DNA from: Kribbella sandramycini
GTDB lineage: Bacteria; Actinomycetota; Actinomycetes; Propionibacteriales; Kribbellaceae
Assembly: GCF_013131805.1 (NCBI RefSeq)
Contig: NZ_JABJRC010000007.1
Coordinates: 428,045-492,044 of the forward strand
Reading direction: 5' to 3'
DNA length: 64,000 bases
The first letter of the stretch is position 1. Every line of letters starts with the position of its first letter. Below the pieces are notes generated by a model. It had not been told where the DNA came from and ran no database searches. It saw nothing but the letters and a program-made list of their open reading frames with translations. The position numbers were made by a program, and so were the translations under genes. This document shows, one piece after another, positions 16,244 through 24,763 of this stretch.

Positions 16244-19095
16244 GATTCGTCCACCACCGCGGCGTAGGAGATGACGCCGCGGCGGATCTCCTCGACGACG
16301 GCCCGGGCGGTTTTGCGAAGGGGGGTGTCGCCGGCGGCGTCGGCGACCTGCTCGGTGAGGTCGATGAGCTGTTTGGTCCAGCGGACGAAGTCGCCGGCGG
16401 CCAGGTCGGATTCGTAGAGGACTTCGGCGAGCGAGGCGCCGGAGGACCAGCGGAAGGCGGGCCAGCAGAAGCCGAGATCCATCGAGCGGAGGAAGTCGAC
16501 GCGCATATCGCGTTCGAGGGCGGACAGCTCGCGCCAGATCTGGCCCATCTTTTCCAGGGCGATCCGGACGTCGCCGCGCGGCAGGCGGGGTGAGGTCGGC
16601 TCGTCCTTGGAGCGGGACTCGTAGACGAGCGCCGCCAGGGCCGCGGCCAGCTCGGGGACGGTGAGCTCGTCGAAGATGCCCTGGCGCAGGCATTCGGCGG
16701 CGACCAGGTCGAGCTCGGTGTAGATCCGGGCCAGCCGGTCGCCGGCTTCGGTGGTCTTGTCGCCGTCGAGGTAGTGCAGGGCGTCGAGCACCTGGCAGAC
16801 CCGGTCGAACTGGCGGGCGATCGTGTTGGTCCGCTGCTCGATCTTGCGCTGGACGTCGCGGTTCTCCCGGTCGAGCCGGAAGTACCGCTCGGCCCAGCGG
16901 GCGTGGTCCTCGCGGTCGGAGCAGCCGTGGCAGGGGTGTGCGCGCAGCTCGGCCCGCATCGCCTGCAGCTCCGGGTCGTCGGCGTGACTGACGACGTCGC
17001 GGCCGCGGGTCCGCGAGGGCGGGCCGTCCTCGCCGAGCATGTCGCTGCGCACCCGCAGTACCTGCGCGAGCTCCCGCCGCTGCTGCGGGTTCCGCGCGTT
17101 GAACTTCTTCGGGATCCGCAGCGAGCCGATCGCCTCGACCGGCGTCGGGAAGTCGATCATCGACAGCTTGCGGACCTGCCGGTCCAGCGTCAGGACGGTC
17201 GGCCGCGGTCCCTCGCGCTCCGAGCGCATCCCCGGGTCGAGCACCAGCGCCCAGCCCGCGCTCCGGCCGGCCGGGATCCGGATGATGTCCCCGATCCGCA
17301 GCTTCTCGATCGACTCCTGCGCCTCGGCGCGCCGATCCTGTTTACGCGCCTTCGACCCGGACGACTCGCGATCGCCGATCCGGCGGCGCAGCGCGGCGTA
17401 CTCCAGGAAGTCGCCGAGGTGGCAGTCGATCGACTCCTTGTACCCCTCGAGGGCCTCGGTGTTGCGCTGCACCTGCCGCGCCAGCCCGACCACGGCCTGG
17501 TCGGACTGGAACTGCGCGAACGACAACTCGAGCATGTCGCGGGCGCGCGTCCGCCCGACCTGGCGGACCAGGTTCACCGCCATGTTGTACGACGGCGAGA
17601 ACGACGACCGGAGCGGATACGTCCGCGTCGAGGCCAGGCCGGCGACCGCGCGCGGGTCGAACCCGGGCTGCCACAACACGACCGCGTGCCCCTCGACGTC
17701 GATCCCGCGCCGCCCGGCCCGGCCGGTCAGCTGGGTGTACTCCCCCGGGGTGATGTCGACATGCGCCTCGCCGTTCCACTTGGAGAGCTTCTCCAGGACG
17801 ACCGTGCGGGCCGGCATGTTGATGCCCAGGGCAAGCGTCTCGGTGGCGAAGACGACCTTGATCAGGCCGCGCGCGAACAGCTCCTCGACGACCTCCTTGA
17901 AGGCCGCCAGCATCCCCGCATGGTGGGCGGCGATCCCGCGGCTGAGCGCCTCGGCGAAGTCGTGGTAGCCGAGGACGCCGAGATCCTCGTCGGGCAGGTC
18001 GATCGTCCGCTCGGCGAGCACCCGCTTGATCTCGTCGCGCTCGGACGGTTTGGTCAGCCGCAGGCCGGAGCGCAGGCACTGCAGCATCGCGTCCTCGCAG
18101 CCCTTGCGGGAGAAGATGAAGTAGATCGCCGGCAGCAGCGCGCCGGCATCCAGCTCCTCGACCACGTCGGAGCGAAAGGGCGTGAAATGCGACCGGGTCG
18201 GCCGGCCCTTCGGCAGGTCGCGACGGCGGCGCGGTTTACGCGAGTCGTCGCGGAAGATCCGGTTGTCGTCGCGGGCGATCTTGACCAGCTGCGGGTTCAC
18301 CAGATCGCGGAGGTCGGTCGTCGAACCCTTCGCGGCCGCCTTCGCCGGGTTGCCCGAGCGGTTCGGCCGCCCGGCCGACGGGCCGAACTGCGCCTGCGCG
18401 CCGGCGCCGGCGGTCGGCGTCTCCCCCGCGAACAGGTCGTGCAGCCGCTTGCCGACCATCACATGCTGGAACAGCGGCACCGGCCGCTTCTCCTCCAGCA
18501 CGACGACCGTGTTACCGCGGACCGTCGCCAGCCAGTCGCCGAACTCCTCGGCGTTGCTGACAGTTGCCGACAGCGAGACCACCGAGACCGAATCGGGCAG
18601 GTGGATGATCACTTCTTCCCAGACCGCGCCGCGCGACCGGTCGGCCAGGTAGTGCACCTCGTCCATCACGACGTACGACAGGCCGAGCAGGGTGCTGGAC
18701 CCGGCGTACAGCATGTTGCGCAGCACCTCGGTCGTCATGACGACGATCGGGGCCTCGGAGTTGATCGAGTTGTCACCGGTCAGCAGGCCGACCCGCTCGG
18801 CGCCGTACCGGCTGACCAGATCGGCGTACTTCTGGTTGCTCAGCGCCTTGATCGGGGTCGTGTAGAAGCACTTCTGCCCCCGCTGGAGCGCCAGATGGAC
18901 GGCGAACTCCCCGACCAGCGTCTTACCGGAGCCGGTCGGCGCGGCCACCAGCACCTGGTGCCCGTCCTCCAGGGCGGCGCACGCGCGCAGCTGGAACTCG
19001 TCCAGCGCGAAGTCGTAGAGCCCGCGGAACTCCTTGACGGCAGGATGCTCCTGGTCCGAGCGGAAAACGGCGTACTTCTCGGACGGGGTACTCAT
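16240..19095 (-). CDS. helY: DEAD/DEAH-box RNA helicase of the Ski2/HelY family
   Basis: 951 residues. Walker A APTGSGKT (52-59) and Walker B DEVH (145-148) are seen, with SATVSNAEEFGDWL as motif III. The C-terminal helicase half has ATETLALGINMPARTV and QLTGRAGRRG. A Dob1/Ski2-type C-terminal domain (DSHCT) follows. In actinomycetes HelY sits with the tatAC/paf genes, as here. It is expected to unwind structured RNA in turnover. I start at ATG 19095 with GGGGG just upstream rather than the longer frame to 19125. A low-complexity basic insert (about residues 220-300) interrupts the helicase core. Confidence 0.92.
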   Translation of the reverse strand: MSTPSEKYAVFRSDQEHPAVKEFRGLYDFALDEFQLRACAALEDGHQVLVAAPTGSGKTLVGEFAVHLALQRGQKCFYTTPIKALSNQKYADLVSRYGAERVGLLTGDNSINSEAPIVVMTTEVLRNMLYAGSSTLLGLSYVVMDEVHYLADRSRGAVWEEVIIHLPDSVSVVSLSATVSNAEEFGDWLATVRGNTVVVLEEKRPVPLFQHVMVGKRLHDLFAGETPTAGAGAQAQFGPSAGRPNRSGNPAKAAAKGSTTDLRDLVNPQLVKIARDDNRIFRDDSRKPRRRRDLPKGRPTRSHFTPFRSDVVEELDAGALLPAIYFIFSRKGCEDAMLQCLRSGLRLTKPSERDEIKRVLAERTIDLPDEDLGVLGYHDFAEALSRGIAAHHAGMLAAFKEVVEELFARGLIKVVFATETLALGINMPARTVVLEKLSKWNGEAHVDITPGEYTQLTGRAGRRGIDVEGHAVVLWQPGFDPRAVAGLASTRTYPLRSSFSPSYNMAVNLVRQVGRTRARDMLELSFAQFQSDQAVVGLARQVQRNTEALEGYKESIDCHLGDFLEYAALRRRIGDRESSGSKARKQDRRAEAQESIEKLRIGDIIRIPAGRSAGWALVLDPGMRSEREGPRPTVLTLDRQVRKLSMIDFPTPVEAIGSLRIPKKFNARNPQQRRELAQVLRVRSDMLGEDGPPSRTRGRDVVSHADDPELQAMRAELRAHPCHGCSDREDHARWAERYFRLDRENRDVQRKIEQRTNTIARQFDRVCQVLDALHYLDGDKTTEAGDRLARIYTELDLVAAECLRQGIFDELTVPELAAALAALVYESRSKDEPTSPRLPRGDVRIALEKMGQIWRELSALERDMRVDFLRSMDLGFCWPAFRWSSGASLAEVLYESDLAAGDFVRWTKQLIDLTEQVADAAGDTPLRKTARAVVEEIRRGVISYAAVVDES

Positions 19096-19183
19096 GACCC
19101 CCACACTATTCGAGCCCACCCCCAAAATCCCACGTACTTACCGCCGGCCGGGCCGCACGTCGCGTGCGACCCGGCCGCCGCGC

Positions 19184-20002
19184 TCAGCCGATGTGGTAGC
19201 TGTCGCCGTAGACCTGCCAGTCGAGCGGGGTGTTCAGGTCGAGGTTGCCGTTACGGAGCCAGACGCGCTGAGCCGTGTCGACGCGGCTGGTGTCGCTGTG
19301 GGCCTCCTCCTGCTTCATCGCCCAGACGCGAGCGTCCAGGAAGGCGTTCAGCCAGGTGGTCTCGTTACCGCCCTGGGACGGCGGCTTCGCCTGCCCCAGC
19401 GCACGGCTGCGGATCCCGCCGAAGCTGGTCCCGCCGTTCCCGGGGCCGTGCATGACGATCGCGTCGTAGTAGGCGAACTGGCCGAGGGCGCGGACGCCGT
19501 CGGACTTGCCCTGCGAAACGGCCGGCCGGAAGTAGACCCGGTCGCGCTCGTCATTCTGGCACTGCTGGAACACGGAGTCCTGGGCCGCGGTGGCCCAATC
19601 CCGGGTGTAGTTCGGGTCGAGCCCGGCATGCGAGTCGCTGCCGTCGACCTCACGCAGCGCCGGCAGGTACTTCTGCAGGATGTTGCCGGACTTACGGCTC
19701 GCGTAGAGCTCGACCAGCTCGAGCATGTCACCGGTGCCCGAGCAGAACCCGATGATGCCCGCGGTGTAGCCGCGGCCGTCCTCGATGTCCTCGATGTACT
19801 TGTAGTAGTTCTTCCAGTTCAGCGACGAGTTCTCGGCGCTGCAGACGATCTTCATCGCGATCTCCTTCTTCGCGGGATCGTCGAGATCGACCGCCTGGAC
19901 GGCGGCGTTCGCGGAGCGGGCGAGCAGGGTCGCGGCAGCCGGCGCGGCGGCCAGGCTCAGGCCGAGCAGGAGCGCACTCCTGCGCGTGGGGCGGGGTTCC
20001 AT
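19184..20002 (-). CDS. csn: Secreted chitosanase, glycoside hydrolase family 46
   Basis: 272 residues. A signal peptide with T-R-R-S (possible Tat signal) and ANA cleavage site ends near residue 33. The mature enzyme shows E57 in CSAENSS and D75 in EDGRGYT. The E-to-D spacing of 18 and D-to-T of 5 equal those of Glu22, Asp40 and Thr45 in the Streptomyces N174 GH46 enzyme. It therefore should cleave glucosamine polymers by the inverting mechanism. GGAGG precedes ATG 20002. It is a single gene with a low-G+C upstream region carrying a perfect dyad (20037-20059). Confidence 0.93.
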   Translation of the reverse strand: MEPRPTRRSALLLGLSLAAAPAAATLLARSANAAVQAVDLDDPAKKEIAMKIVCSAENSSLNWKNYYKYIEDIEDGRGYTAGIIGFCSGTGDMLELVELYASRKSGNILQKYLPALREVDGSDSHAGLDPNYTRDWATAAQDSVFQQCQNDERDRVYFRPAVSQGKSDGVRALGQFAYYDAIVMHGPGNGGTSFGGIRSRALGQAKPPSQGGNETTWLNAFLDARVWAMKQEEAHSDTSRVDTAQRVWLRNGNLDLNTPLDWQVYGDSYHIG

Positions 20003-20036
20003 CCGTACCTCCGTGGGGCGTCCGAAGGATTAGTAA

Positions 20037-20059
20037 CTGATAGGAATCTTTACTATCAG
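20037..20059 (-). promoter_or_regulatory. Perfect dyad upstream of chitosanase
   Basis: CTGATAG and CTATCAG, perfectly complementary, flank the AT-rich spacer GAATCTTTA. The dyad lies 35 bases upstream of the chitosanase ATG in the only AT-rich patch nearby, where a promoter is expected. An operator for substrate or repressor control is likely; the regulator is not in the window. Confidence 0.45.
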
Positions 20060-20108
20060 ACGGAAGCCAGAGGTGAGAATAGTTCGGGAACAAATGTTTT
20101 TGCCGGGA

Positions 20109-20981
20109 CTACGCGAAAACGGTGAGTGCGCCCGGCGCGATCGTGACGTCGACCGGGAGCGGTCCCAGCGGCTCGCCGTCGGCGTACGCCGTGATCCCCG
20201 GCGACTCGATCCGGACCGACCGGCCGCGCAGCGCCCGGACAGCCGGGTGGCCGACATGCGTGCCCTTGGACAGCTTCGGGAACAGCTGCAGCAGGGTCAG
20301 CCGGGAAACCGGCTCGATGATCGTGACGTCGAGGACCCCGTCGTCGATTTCGGCGCCGGCGCAGATCTGCAGCCCACCGCCGTACGTCGGGCCGGTGCCG
20401 ACCGCGACCAGCATGGCCTTGGTCTCGATCACCTCGCCGTCGACCGTGACGATGTACTCGAGCGGGGAGAAGGTGCGCAGCTCGGCGAGCGTGGCGACCG
20501 TGTAGCGGGAGTTGCCCTTCGGCCAGCTCATCGCATTGGCGCGTTTGTTCACCAGGGAGTCGAAGCCGCCGGCCACCACGGTCGTGATGAACTCGCCCTC
20601 GGCCACCGCCAGGTCGACCGAGCGGGTGTTGCCGGCGATGATCAGGTCGGCCGCGGCGGCCGGGTCCTTGAGCGGGATGCCGACACCGCGGGCGAAGTCG
20701 TTGCCGGTACCGGCCGGGACGACGCCGAACGGCATCCCGGATTTCGCGAGCACCTGGGCGCCGAGATGGATCGTGCCGTCGCCGCCGACCAGCGTGACGG
20801 CGTCCGCGCCGGAGCCGATCACGTCGGCGGAGATCCGCCCGACGTCCTCGGCGCAGGTCGTCTCGTAGGTGTCGACGCTCAGCCCGGCCGACTCCAGCCG
20901 GGCGCGGACGACGGGCGCCACCCGGGCGCCCAGCCCTTTACCGCTGGTGGGGTTCACCACCAGCGCGATCCTGCGGGTCAT
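20109..20981 (-). CDS. Diacylglycerol/lipid kinase of the YegS/DgkB family
   Basis: 290 residues. The catalytic-domain motif G66-G-D-G-T70 is followed by VPAGTGNDFARG, both typical of DAGK/sphingosine/NAD-kinase-fold lipid kinases. The C-terminal beta-sandwich has DGVLDVTII and a final DGEPLGPLPVDVTI. It phosphorylates diacylglycerol or a related lipid on the cytoplasmic membrane face. I start at ATG 20981, which shares one base with the tatC stop (TGATG), indicating coupling with tatA-tatC. The longer frame upstream is a shadow of tatC. Confidence 0.88.
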   Translation of the reverse strand: MTRRIALVVNPTSGKGLGARVAPVVRARLESAGLSVDTYETTCAEDVGRISADVIGSGADAVTLVGGDGTIHLGAQVLAKSGMPFGVVPAGTGNDFARGVGIPLKDPAAAADLIIAGNTRSVDLAVAEGEFITTVVAGGFDSLVNKRANAMSWPKGNSRYTVATLAELRTFSPLEYIVTVDGEVIETKAMLVAVGTGPTYGGGLQICAGAEIDDGVLDVTIIEPVSRLTLLQLFPKLSKGTHVGHPAVRALRGRSVRIESPGITAYADGEPLGPLPVDVTIAPGALTVFA

Positions 20982-21805
20982 CAGTCGGCCAGCAGTGCGT
21001 CGTTCCGGCGGCGTTTGCGGCGGTCGTTCAGCTGGGCGATGATCTCGGCCCCGAAGAACAACAGGCACATCGGAACCGCGAGGAACATCAGCGAGAACGG
21101 ATCGCCGGACGGCGTCGCGACCGCGCCGAAGAGGAAGATGCCGATGATGATGTACGGCCGGGACTTCGACAGCGCCGCGGCCGGGACGACGCCGACCAGG
21201 TTCAGCAGGATGACCACCAGCGGCAGCAGGAACGCGATCCCGAAGACCAGCATCGTGCGCAGGACGAAGTCCAGGTACTCGGGCAGGGTGATCAGGTTCT
21301 GCGCGAAGTCCGGCGTGAAGCCGATCAGGATCTCGATACCCTTGGGGAGCGTCCAGTAGGCGACCCAGATACCGGCGGCGAACAGCGGGGTGGCGATCGC
21401 CGCGAACAGGTAGGCCCACTTCTTCTCGCTGCGATGCAGCCCCGGCGCGATGAACGCCCACAGCTGGTACAGCCAGACCGGGCTGGCCAGGACCAGACCG
21501 AACACCAGCGAGATCTTGATCTGGAAGGTGAACGGCGCCGTCACCGTGCCGAACGTGAGCTCGGGCCGCTTACCGCCGTTCTTGCTCGCGAGCAGATCGG
21601 CGACGCCCTGGTCGAACGGCCGCTTCAGGAAGTCGAGGGCATGGTCGTAGAAGATGTAGCCGAGGATCGTCATCACGAGGATCGCGAGCACCGAGATGAC
21701 CAACCGGTTGCGGAGCTCGACAATGTGCTCGCGCAGGGTCATCCGACCCTCTTCGTCCTTCGGGCGGCGTTCCTTCTTCTCCTTACGCCGCCCGAACCTC
21801 ACCAT
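20981..21805 (-). CDS. tatC: Twin-arginine translocase subunit TatC
   Basis: 274 residues with six TM helices. The N-terminal MTLREHIVELRNRLV is the conserved cytoplasmic entry of TatC that recognises twin-arginine signals. FTFQIKISLVFGLVLASPVWLYQ and FAAIATPLFAAG follow, as does the SGDPFS segment. The C-terminus is highly basic. With TatA 21 bases upstream it forms the folded-protein exporter needed by the two Tat-like serine hydrolases in this window. I use ATG 21805; a TTG two codons earlier is an alternative. Confidence 0.95.
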   Translation of the reverse strand: MVRFGRRKEKKERRPKDEEGRMTLREHIVELRNRLVISVLAILVMTILGYIFYDHALDFLKRPFDQGVADLLASKNGGKRPELTFGTVTAPFTFQIKISLVFGLVLASPVWLYQLWAFIAPGLHRSEKKWAYLFAAIATPLFAAGIWVAYWTLPKGIEILIGFTPDFAQNLITLPEYLDFVLRTMLVFGIAFLLPLVVILLNLVGVVPAAALSKSRPYIIIGIFLFGAVATPSGDPFSLMFLAVPMCLLFFGAEIIAQLNDRRKRRRNDALLAD

Positions 21806-21826
21806 CGTCAAGGCTGGAGACTCGGC

Positions 21827-22114
21827 TCAGTTGGCCGTGTGGGTGGGCGGCTGACCGTCGCCGCGCGCCTGGCCGTTGGCCTGGTTCGGCTGCGCCTGCT
21901 GGGCCGGCTGCTGGACCTGGGCCGGCGGCTCGCTCGCCTCGTCGGTCAGCTCGGGGCTCTTCTTCTTGGGACCGACCTCTTCCTCCCAGATCTTCTTCGA
22001 CTTGCCCAGCTGGCGAACCAGCGCCGGCAGCTTGGTCGATCCGAAGAGCAGCACGATGATCGCGAGGACAATGAGCCACTCGGCGCCGGAGGGCATTGTG
22101 ATGAGCGGGTTCAT
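21827..22114 (-). CDS. tatA: Twin-arginine translocase subunit TatA
   Basis: 95 residues. A single N-terminal TM (about 12-27, EWLIVLAIIVLLFGSTKLP) ends in the conserved FG-x-x-KLP hinge. An amphipathic helix (ALVRQLGKSKKIWEEEV) follows, then a Gln/Pro/Ala-rich unstructured tail. GGGAG lies at good distance from ATG 22114. TatA multimers form the translocation pathway with TatC. The 48-residue tail is longer and more Q-rich than minimal TatA, as is common in actinomycetes. Confidence 0.95.
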   Translation of the reverse strand: MNPLITMPSGAEWLIVLAIIVLLFGSTKLPALVRQLGKSKKIWEEEVGPKKKSPELTDEASEPPAQVQQPAQQAQPNQANGQARGDGQPPTHTAN

Positions 22115-22175
22115 CTCGGTCTCCCTTTCACAGGACTTCTACTCGTGGGCTGACGCCTGAGTTGCGTGCCGAATA

Positions 22176-22340
22176 CTACGCCCGGACGCGATCCGGGGAC
22201 TGCGCAGCGTCCAGCTTGGACTGGGCGGCGACCAACTCACGTGTCAGCGCCTTGGCCTGGCCCCACAGCTTCAGCGCGAGCAGGGCGAGGACCAGGAGCC
22301 ACACCGCCACCACTCCGAGGAAGAGCAGGAACCAGTACAT
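22176..22340 (-). CDS. Small single-TM membrane protein upstream of tatA
   Basis: 54 residues starting MYWFLLFLGVVAVWLLVLAL: one N-terminal TM helix (about 3-26). A charged, predicted helical/coiled tail follows (KLWGQAKALTRELVAAQSKLDAAQ). It lies 61 bases upstream of tatA on the same strand and could be in the tat transcript. The frame extends upstream to 22598 but only as a shadow of the opposite gene. A role as a Tat accessory is speculation. Confidence 0.6.
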   Translation of the reverse strand: MYWFLLFLGVVAVWLLVLALLALKLWGQAKALTRELVAAQSKLDAAQSPDRVRA

Positions 22341-22449
22341 GATCAGGAGCCTAGCCCCTTCCGGGCCCGGACCCACGTTCGCGGGGGCGTCCGGTGTCGG
22401 AACGTGATGGTAAAACTCGGTGTTCGAACAGGACCGAAAGGGGGCGCGC

Positions 22450-23646
22450 GTGCGCCGGATCGGAGTCGAGGAGCGCCGGGCCCGGATCGGGCGGCGGCAC
22501 CGGCTCGCCGCGTCGGCCCACGCGGCGGATGCGGTCGAGGCGGCCGCGGCGATGGTCGCGCTGCACGCGACGGACCCGGCGACCGTGCACCTCTCCATCG
22601 CCGCGCGAGTGCCGGGGAGTGACGTCGCGGCTACCGAGCGTGCCCTGTACGACGATCGCGCGCTGATTCGGCTGCTCGGAATGCGCCGTACGGTGTTCGT
22701 CGTCCCGACTGGGTTCGCGCCGATCGTTCAGGCCGCCTGTGCGGACGACATCGCCACCAAGCAGCGCCGGTTGCTGGTGAAGCATCTGACCGAGGCGGGA
22801 GTCGCAGCGGACGCGGAGTCCTGCGGGGTGTGGCTGCGGGCGGTCGAAGAGTCCACTGCGACCGCGCTGGCGCTCCGCGGCTCGGCTACGGCTCAGGAGC
22901 TGTCTGCTGACGAGCCGCGGTTGCGGACCAGGCTCAGCATGGCCGACGGCAAGCCGTACGCCGCAGCGCCGTACGTGACCAGCCGAGTGCTGTTCCAGCT
23001 CGCTGTTGACGGACGAATCGTCCGTGGCCGCCCAGTGGGGACGTGGCTGAGCAGCCAACACCAGTGGTCCCCTGCGGAGGCGTGGCTGGCCGGCGGCCTC
23101 GGCGCGAAGCCCACTGCGGAGGAGGCTCGGGTCACGCTGGCCCGCTCGTGGCTGACGGCGTTCGGCCCGGGGACGGCGACCGATCTGCAGTGGTGGGCCG
23201 GCTGGACGGCGGGGCAGACGAAGAAGGCCCTGATTGCGGTCGAAGCGGTCGCCGTCGATCTGGACGGTCAGGTGGGGTACGTACTACCTGGCGACGAGGA
23301 GCCGGAGGTCCCGGTCGAGCCGTGGGTCGCGTTCCTCCCGTCGCTGGACCCGACGCCGATGGGCTGGAAGGAGCGCGATTGGTACGTCGGCGCCCACAAG
23401 TCGAAGCTGTTCGACAGCACGGGCAACATCGGCTCGACGGTGTGGGCCGACGGGCGCATCATCGGCGCCTGGGGGCAGCCGGAGTCCGGCGCGGTCCGCT
23501 ACCAGTTGCTGACGGACGTCGGTCGCGAGACCGAGGCTCTGATCGAGGCGGAGGCCGCCCGGTGGACGGCGTGGCTCGCGGGCGTGCGGGTCACGCCGCG
23601 CTTCCGCTCCCCGCTGGAGAAGCAGATCAGCGCTCAGAAGTCGTAG
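22450..23646 (+). CDS. Winged-helix DNA-binding protein of the HTH_42 (AlkZ/YcaQ-like) superfamily
   Basis: 398 residues. The tandem winged-helix architecture of HTH_42 proteins is visible: LHATDPATVHLSIAARV (38-54), RRTVFVVPTGFAP near 85, GPGTATDLQWW and the C-terminal DGRIIGAWGQ. AlkZ and YcaQ use a Q-x-Q or Q-x-D pair in the first of these segments to excise crosslinked bases. Here the aligned residues are H39-A-T41, so glycosylase activity cannot be assumed. I start at GTG 22450, which has GAAAGGGGG in front, rather than GTG 22420. The tail overlaps pafC by 13 bases. Confidence 0.8.
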   Translation: MRRIGVEERRARIGRRHRLAASAHAADAVEAAAAMVALHATDPATVHLSIAARVPGSDVAATERALYDDRALIRLLGMRRTVFVVPTGFAPIVQAACADDIATKQRRLLVKHLTEAGVAADAESCGVWLRAVEESTATALALRGSATAQELSADEPRLRTRLSMADGKPYAAAPYVTSRVLFQLAVDGRIVRGRPVGTWLSSQHQWSPAEAWLAGGLGAKPTAEEARVTLARSWLTAFGPGTATDLQWWAGWTAGQTKKALIAVEAVAVDLDGQVGYVLPGDEEPEVPVEPWVAFLPSLDPTPMGWKERDWYVGAHKSKLFDSTGNIGSTVWADGRIIGAWGQPESGAVRYQLLTDVGRETEALIEAEAARWTAWLAGVRVTPRFRSPLEKQISAQKS

Positions 23647-24608
23647 GAGTCGAGCGCGGCGCGCGCAGTCGCCGCAATCTGGCCCGACAGCTCAGCCGGG
23701 TCCAGAACGGTGGCGGCCCCGCCGAGCCGGAGCACCAGCCGCTGCAGCCAGGCGGTGTCGGCAACACGCAGTTTGACGATCAGCGAGCCCTCCGGGCCCT
23801 CCTCGACCGATTCGTTCGGGTAGTACTCAGCAACCCAGCGTGCTGGCGGCGCCAGCCGGATGGTGGCCAGCAGGTCACGCTCGGACGGCTGGAACATGCC
23901 GTTGGACAGGTCTCGCGGGGTCGCCTCAGGCGGCGGCTCGCTCGGCAGGTCGAGCAGCTTCACCGCGGCGATCCGGTCCAGCCGGAAGAGGCGCACGTCC
24001 TCGGCGAGACGGCACCAGGCCTCCAGGTAGCTGCGGCCGTCGGAGACGACCAGGCGCATCGGGTCGACATCCCGTTCGGTGGTCTCGTCGCGCGACGGGA
24101 CGTCGTACGTCAGGTGCAGCCGGCGCTTCCCGGCCAGCGCCCGGTTGACCGTCGCGGCGATCTCGGGGTCGGCCGGCTCGACGTGGACGTGTGCGGCGGA
24201 GCCTTCGTGAGCGGCCGCGGCCTCGCCGGCGGCACGCTCCAGCTTCGCGATCGCCCGGTCGACGGCGTCCCGGTCGTGACCCGCGGTCACCTCCCGCAGC
24301 GTCCGCAGCGCGGTCAGCAGCGCGAGCGCCTCGTCCGCGGCGAGGCGCAACGGCCGGGCCAGATAGTCGGCGTTGTTGATGTGGATGACGCCGTCGCCCT
24401 CGGCGGCCTCGATGTCGATCTCGATCAGATCGCCCATCTGGGCGCCCGGCAGCCCGCAGAACCACAGCACCTTCAGGTCGGCCAGGATCTGCTTCGGGCG
24501 GACACCGAACTCCTTCGCGACGTCCTCGACGCGGGCGCCGTCGTTCTCCCGCAGGTACGGCACCAGGGCGAGCAACCGCTGCACCTGGTCACGCGCGTTA
24601 GAGGACAT
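23634..24608 (-). CDS. pafC: PafC, WYL-domain subunit of the PafBC DNA-damage transcription activator
   Basis: 324 residues: N-terminal winged helix (DQVQRLLALVPYLRENDGARVEDVAKEF), central WYL domain (LHLTYDVPSRDETTERDVDPMRLV then SYLEAWCRLAEDVRLFRLDRI) and a C-terminal WCX domain. In mycobacteria PafB and PafC act together to switch on LexA-independent repair genes. The start ATG 24608 and its GGAG ribosome site lie inside the terminal repeat of a 163-bp palindromic element separating it from pafB. Removing that element would give an in-frame GTG start overlapping pafB. The 3' end overlaps the HTH_42 gene by 13 bases. Confidence 0.92.
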   Translation of the reverse strand: MSSNARDQVQRLLALVPYLRENDGARVEDVAKEFGVRPKQILADLKVLWFCGLPGAQMGDLIEIDIEAAEGDGVIHINNADYLARPLRLAADEALALLTALRTLREVTAGHDRDAVDRAIAKLERAAGEAAAAHEGSAAHVHVEPADPEIAATVNRALAGKRRLHLTYDVPSRDETTERDVDPMRLVVSDGRSYLEAWCRLAEDVRLFRLDRIAAVKLLDLPSEPPPEATPRDLSNGMFQPSERDLLATIRLAPPARWVAEYYPNESVEEGPEGSLIVKLRVADTAWLQRLVLRLGGAATVLDPAELSGQIAATARAALDSYDF

Positions 24609-24763
24609 CTGGGGACTCCACGTCGTAGCGAGCATGTACTCGGTGCGGTAGCTCGGTGTGCGGGGGCGGAGGGTTCGATGCGGAGGATCGTGCCCTTTGC
24701 ACCCGTGCGGCGAGATGCCGTGCCGAGTGCAGCGCAGTAGACGTGGGGTCGCCAGATGTCCTC
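24601..24763. mobile_element. 163-bp palindromic MITE-like element between pafB and pafC, with TTA repeats on both sides
   Basis: The ends are inverted: the first 24 bases, starting GAGGACATCTGG, match the reverse complement of the last 24 at 22 positions. Weaker complementarity, with a shared ACTCGG-type core, continues inward for about 45 more bases. TTA stands directly outside both ends (24598-24600 and 24764-24766), like a 3-bp target duplication; the right copy is the pafB stop codon read in reverse. There is no open reading frame of note. Each end carries an outward-facing GATGTCCTC with a G-rich stretch before it, and one end supplies the present start codon of pafC. Confidence 0.65.

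Noticed and set aside
16774..19455. 893-codon plus-strand frame opposite helY
   Set aside because: HelY has clear helicase motifs; the antisense frame is Arg/Leu/Val-rich shadow typical of high-GC genes.
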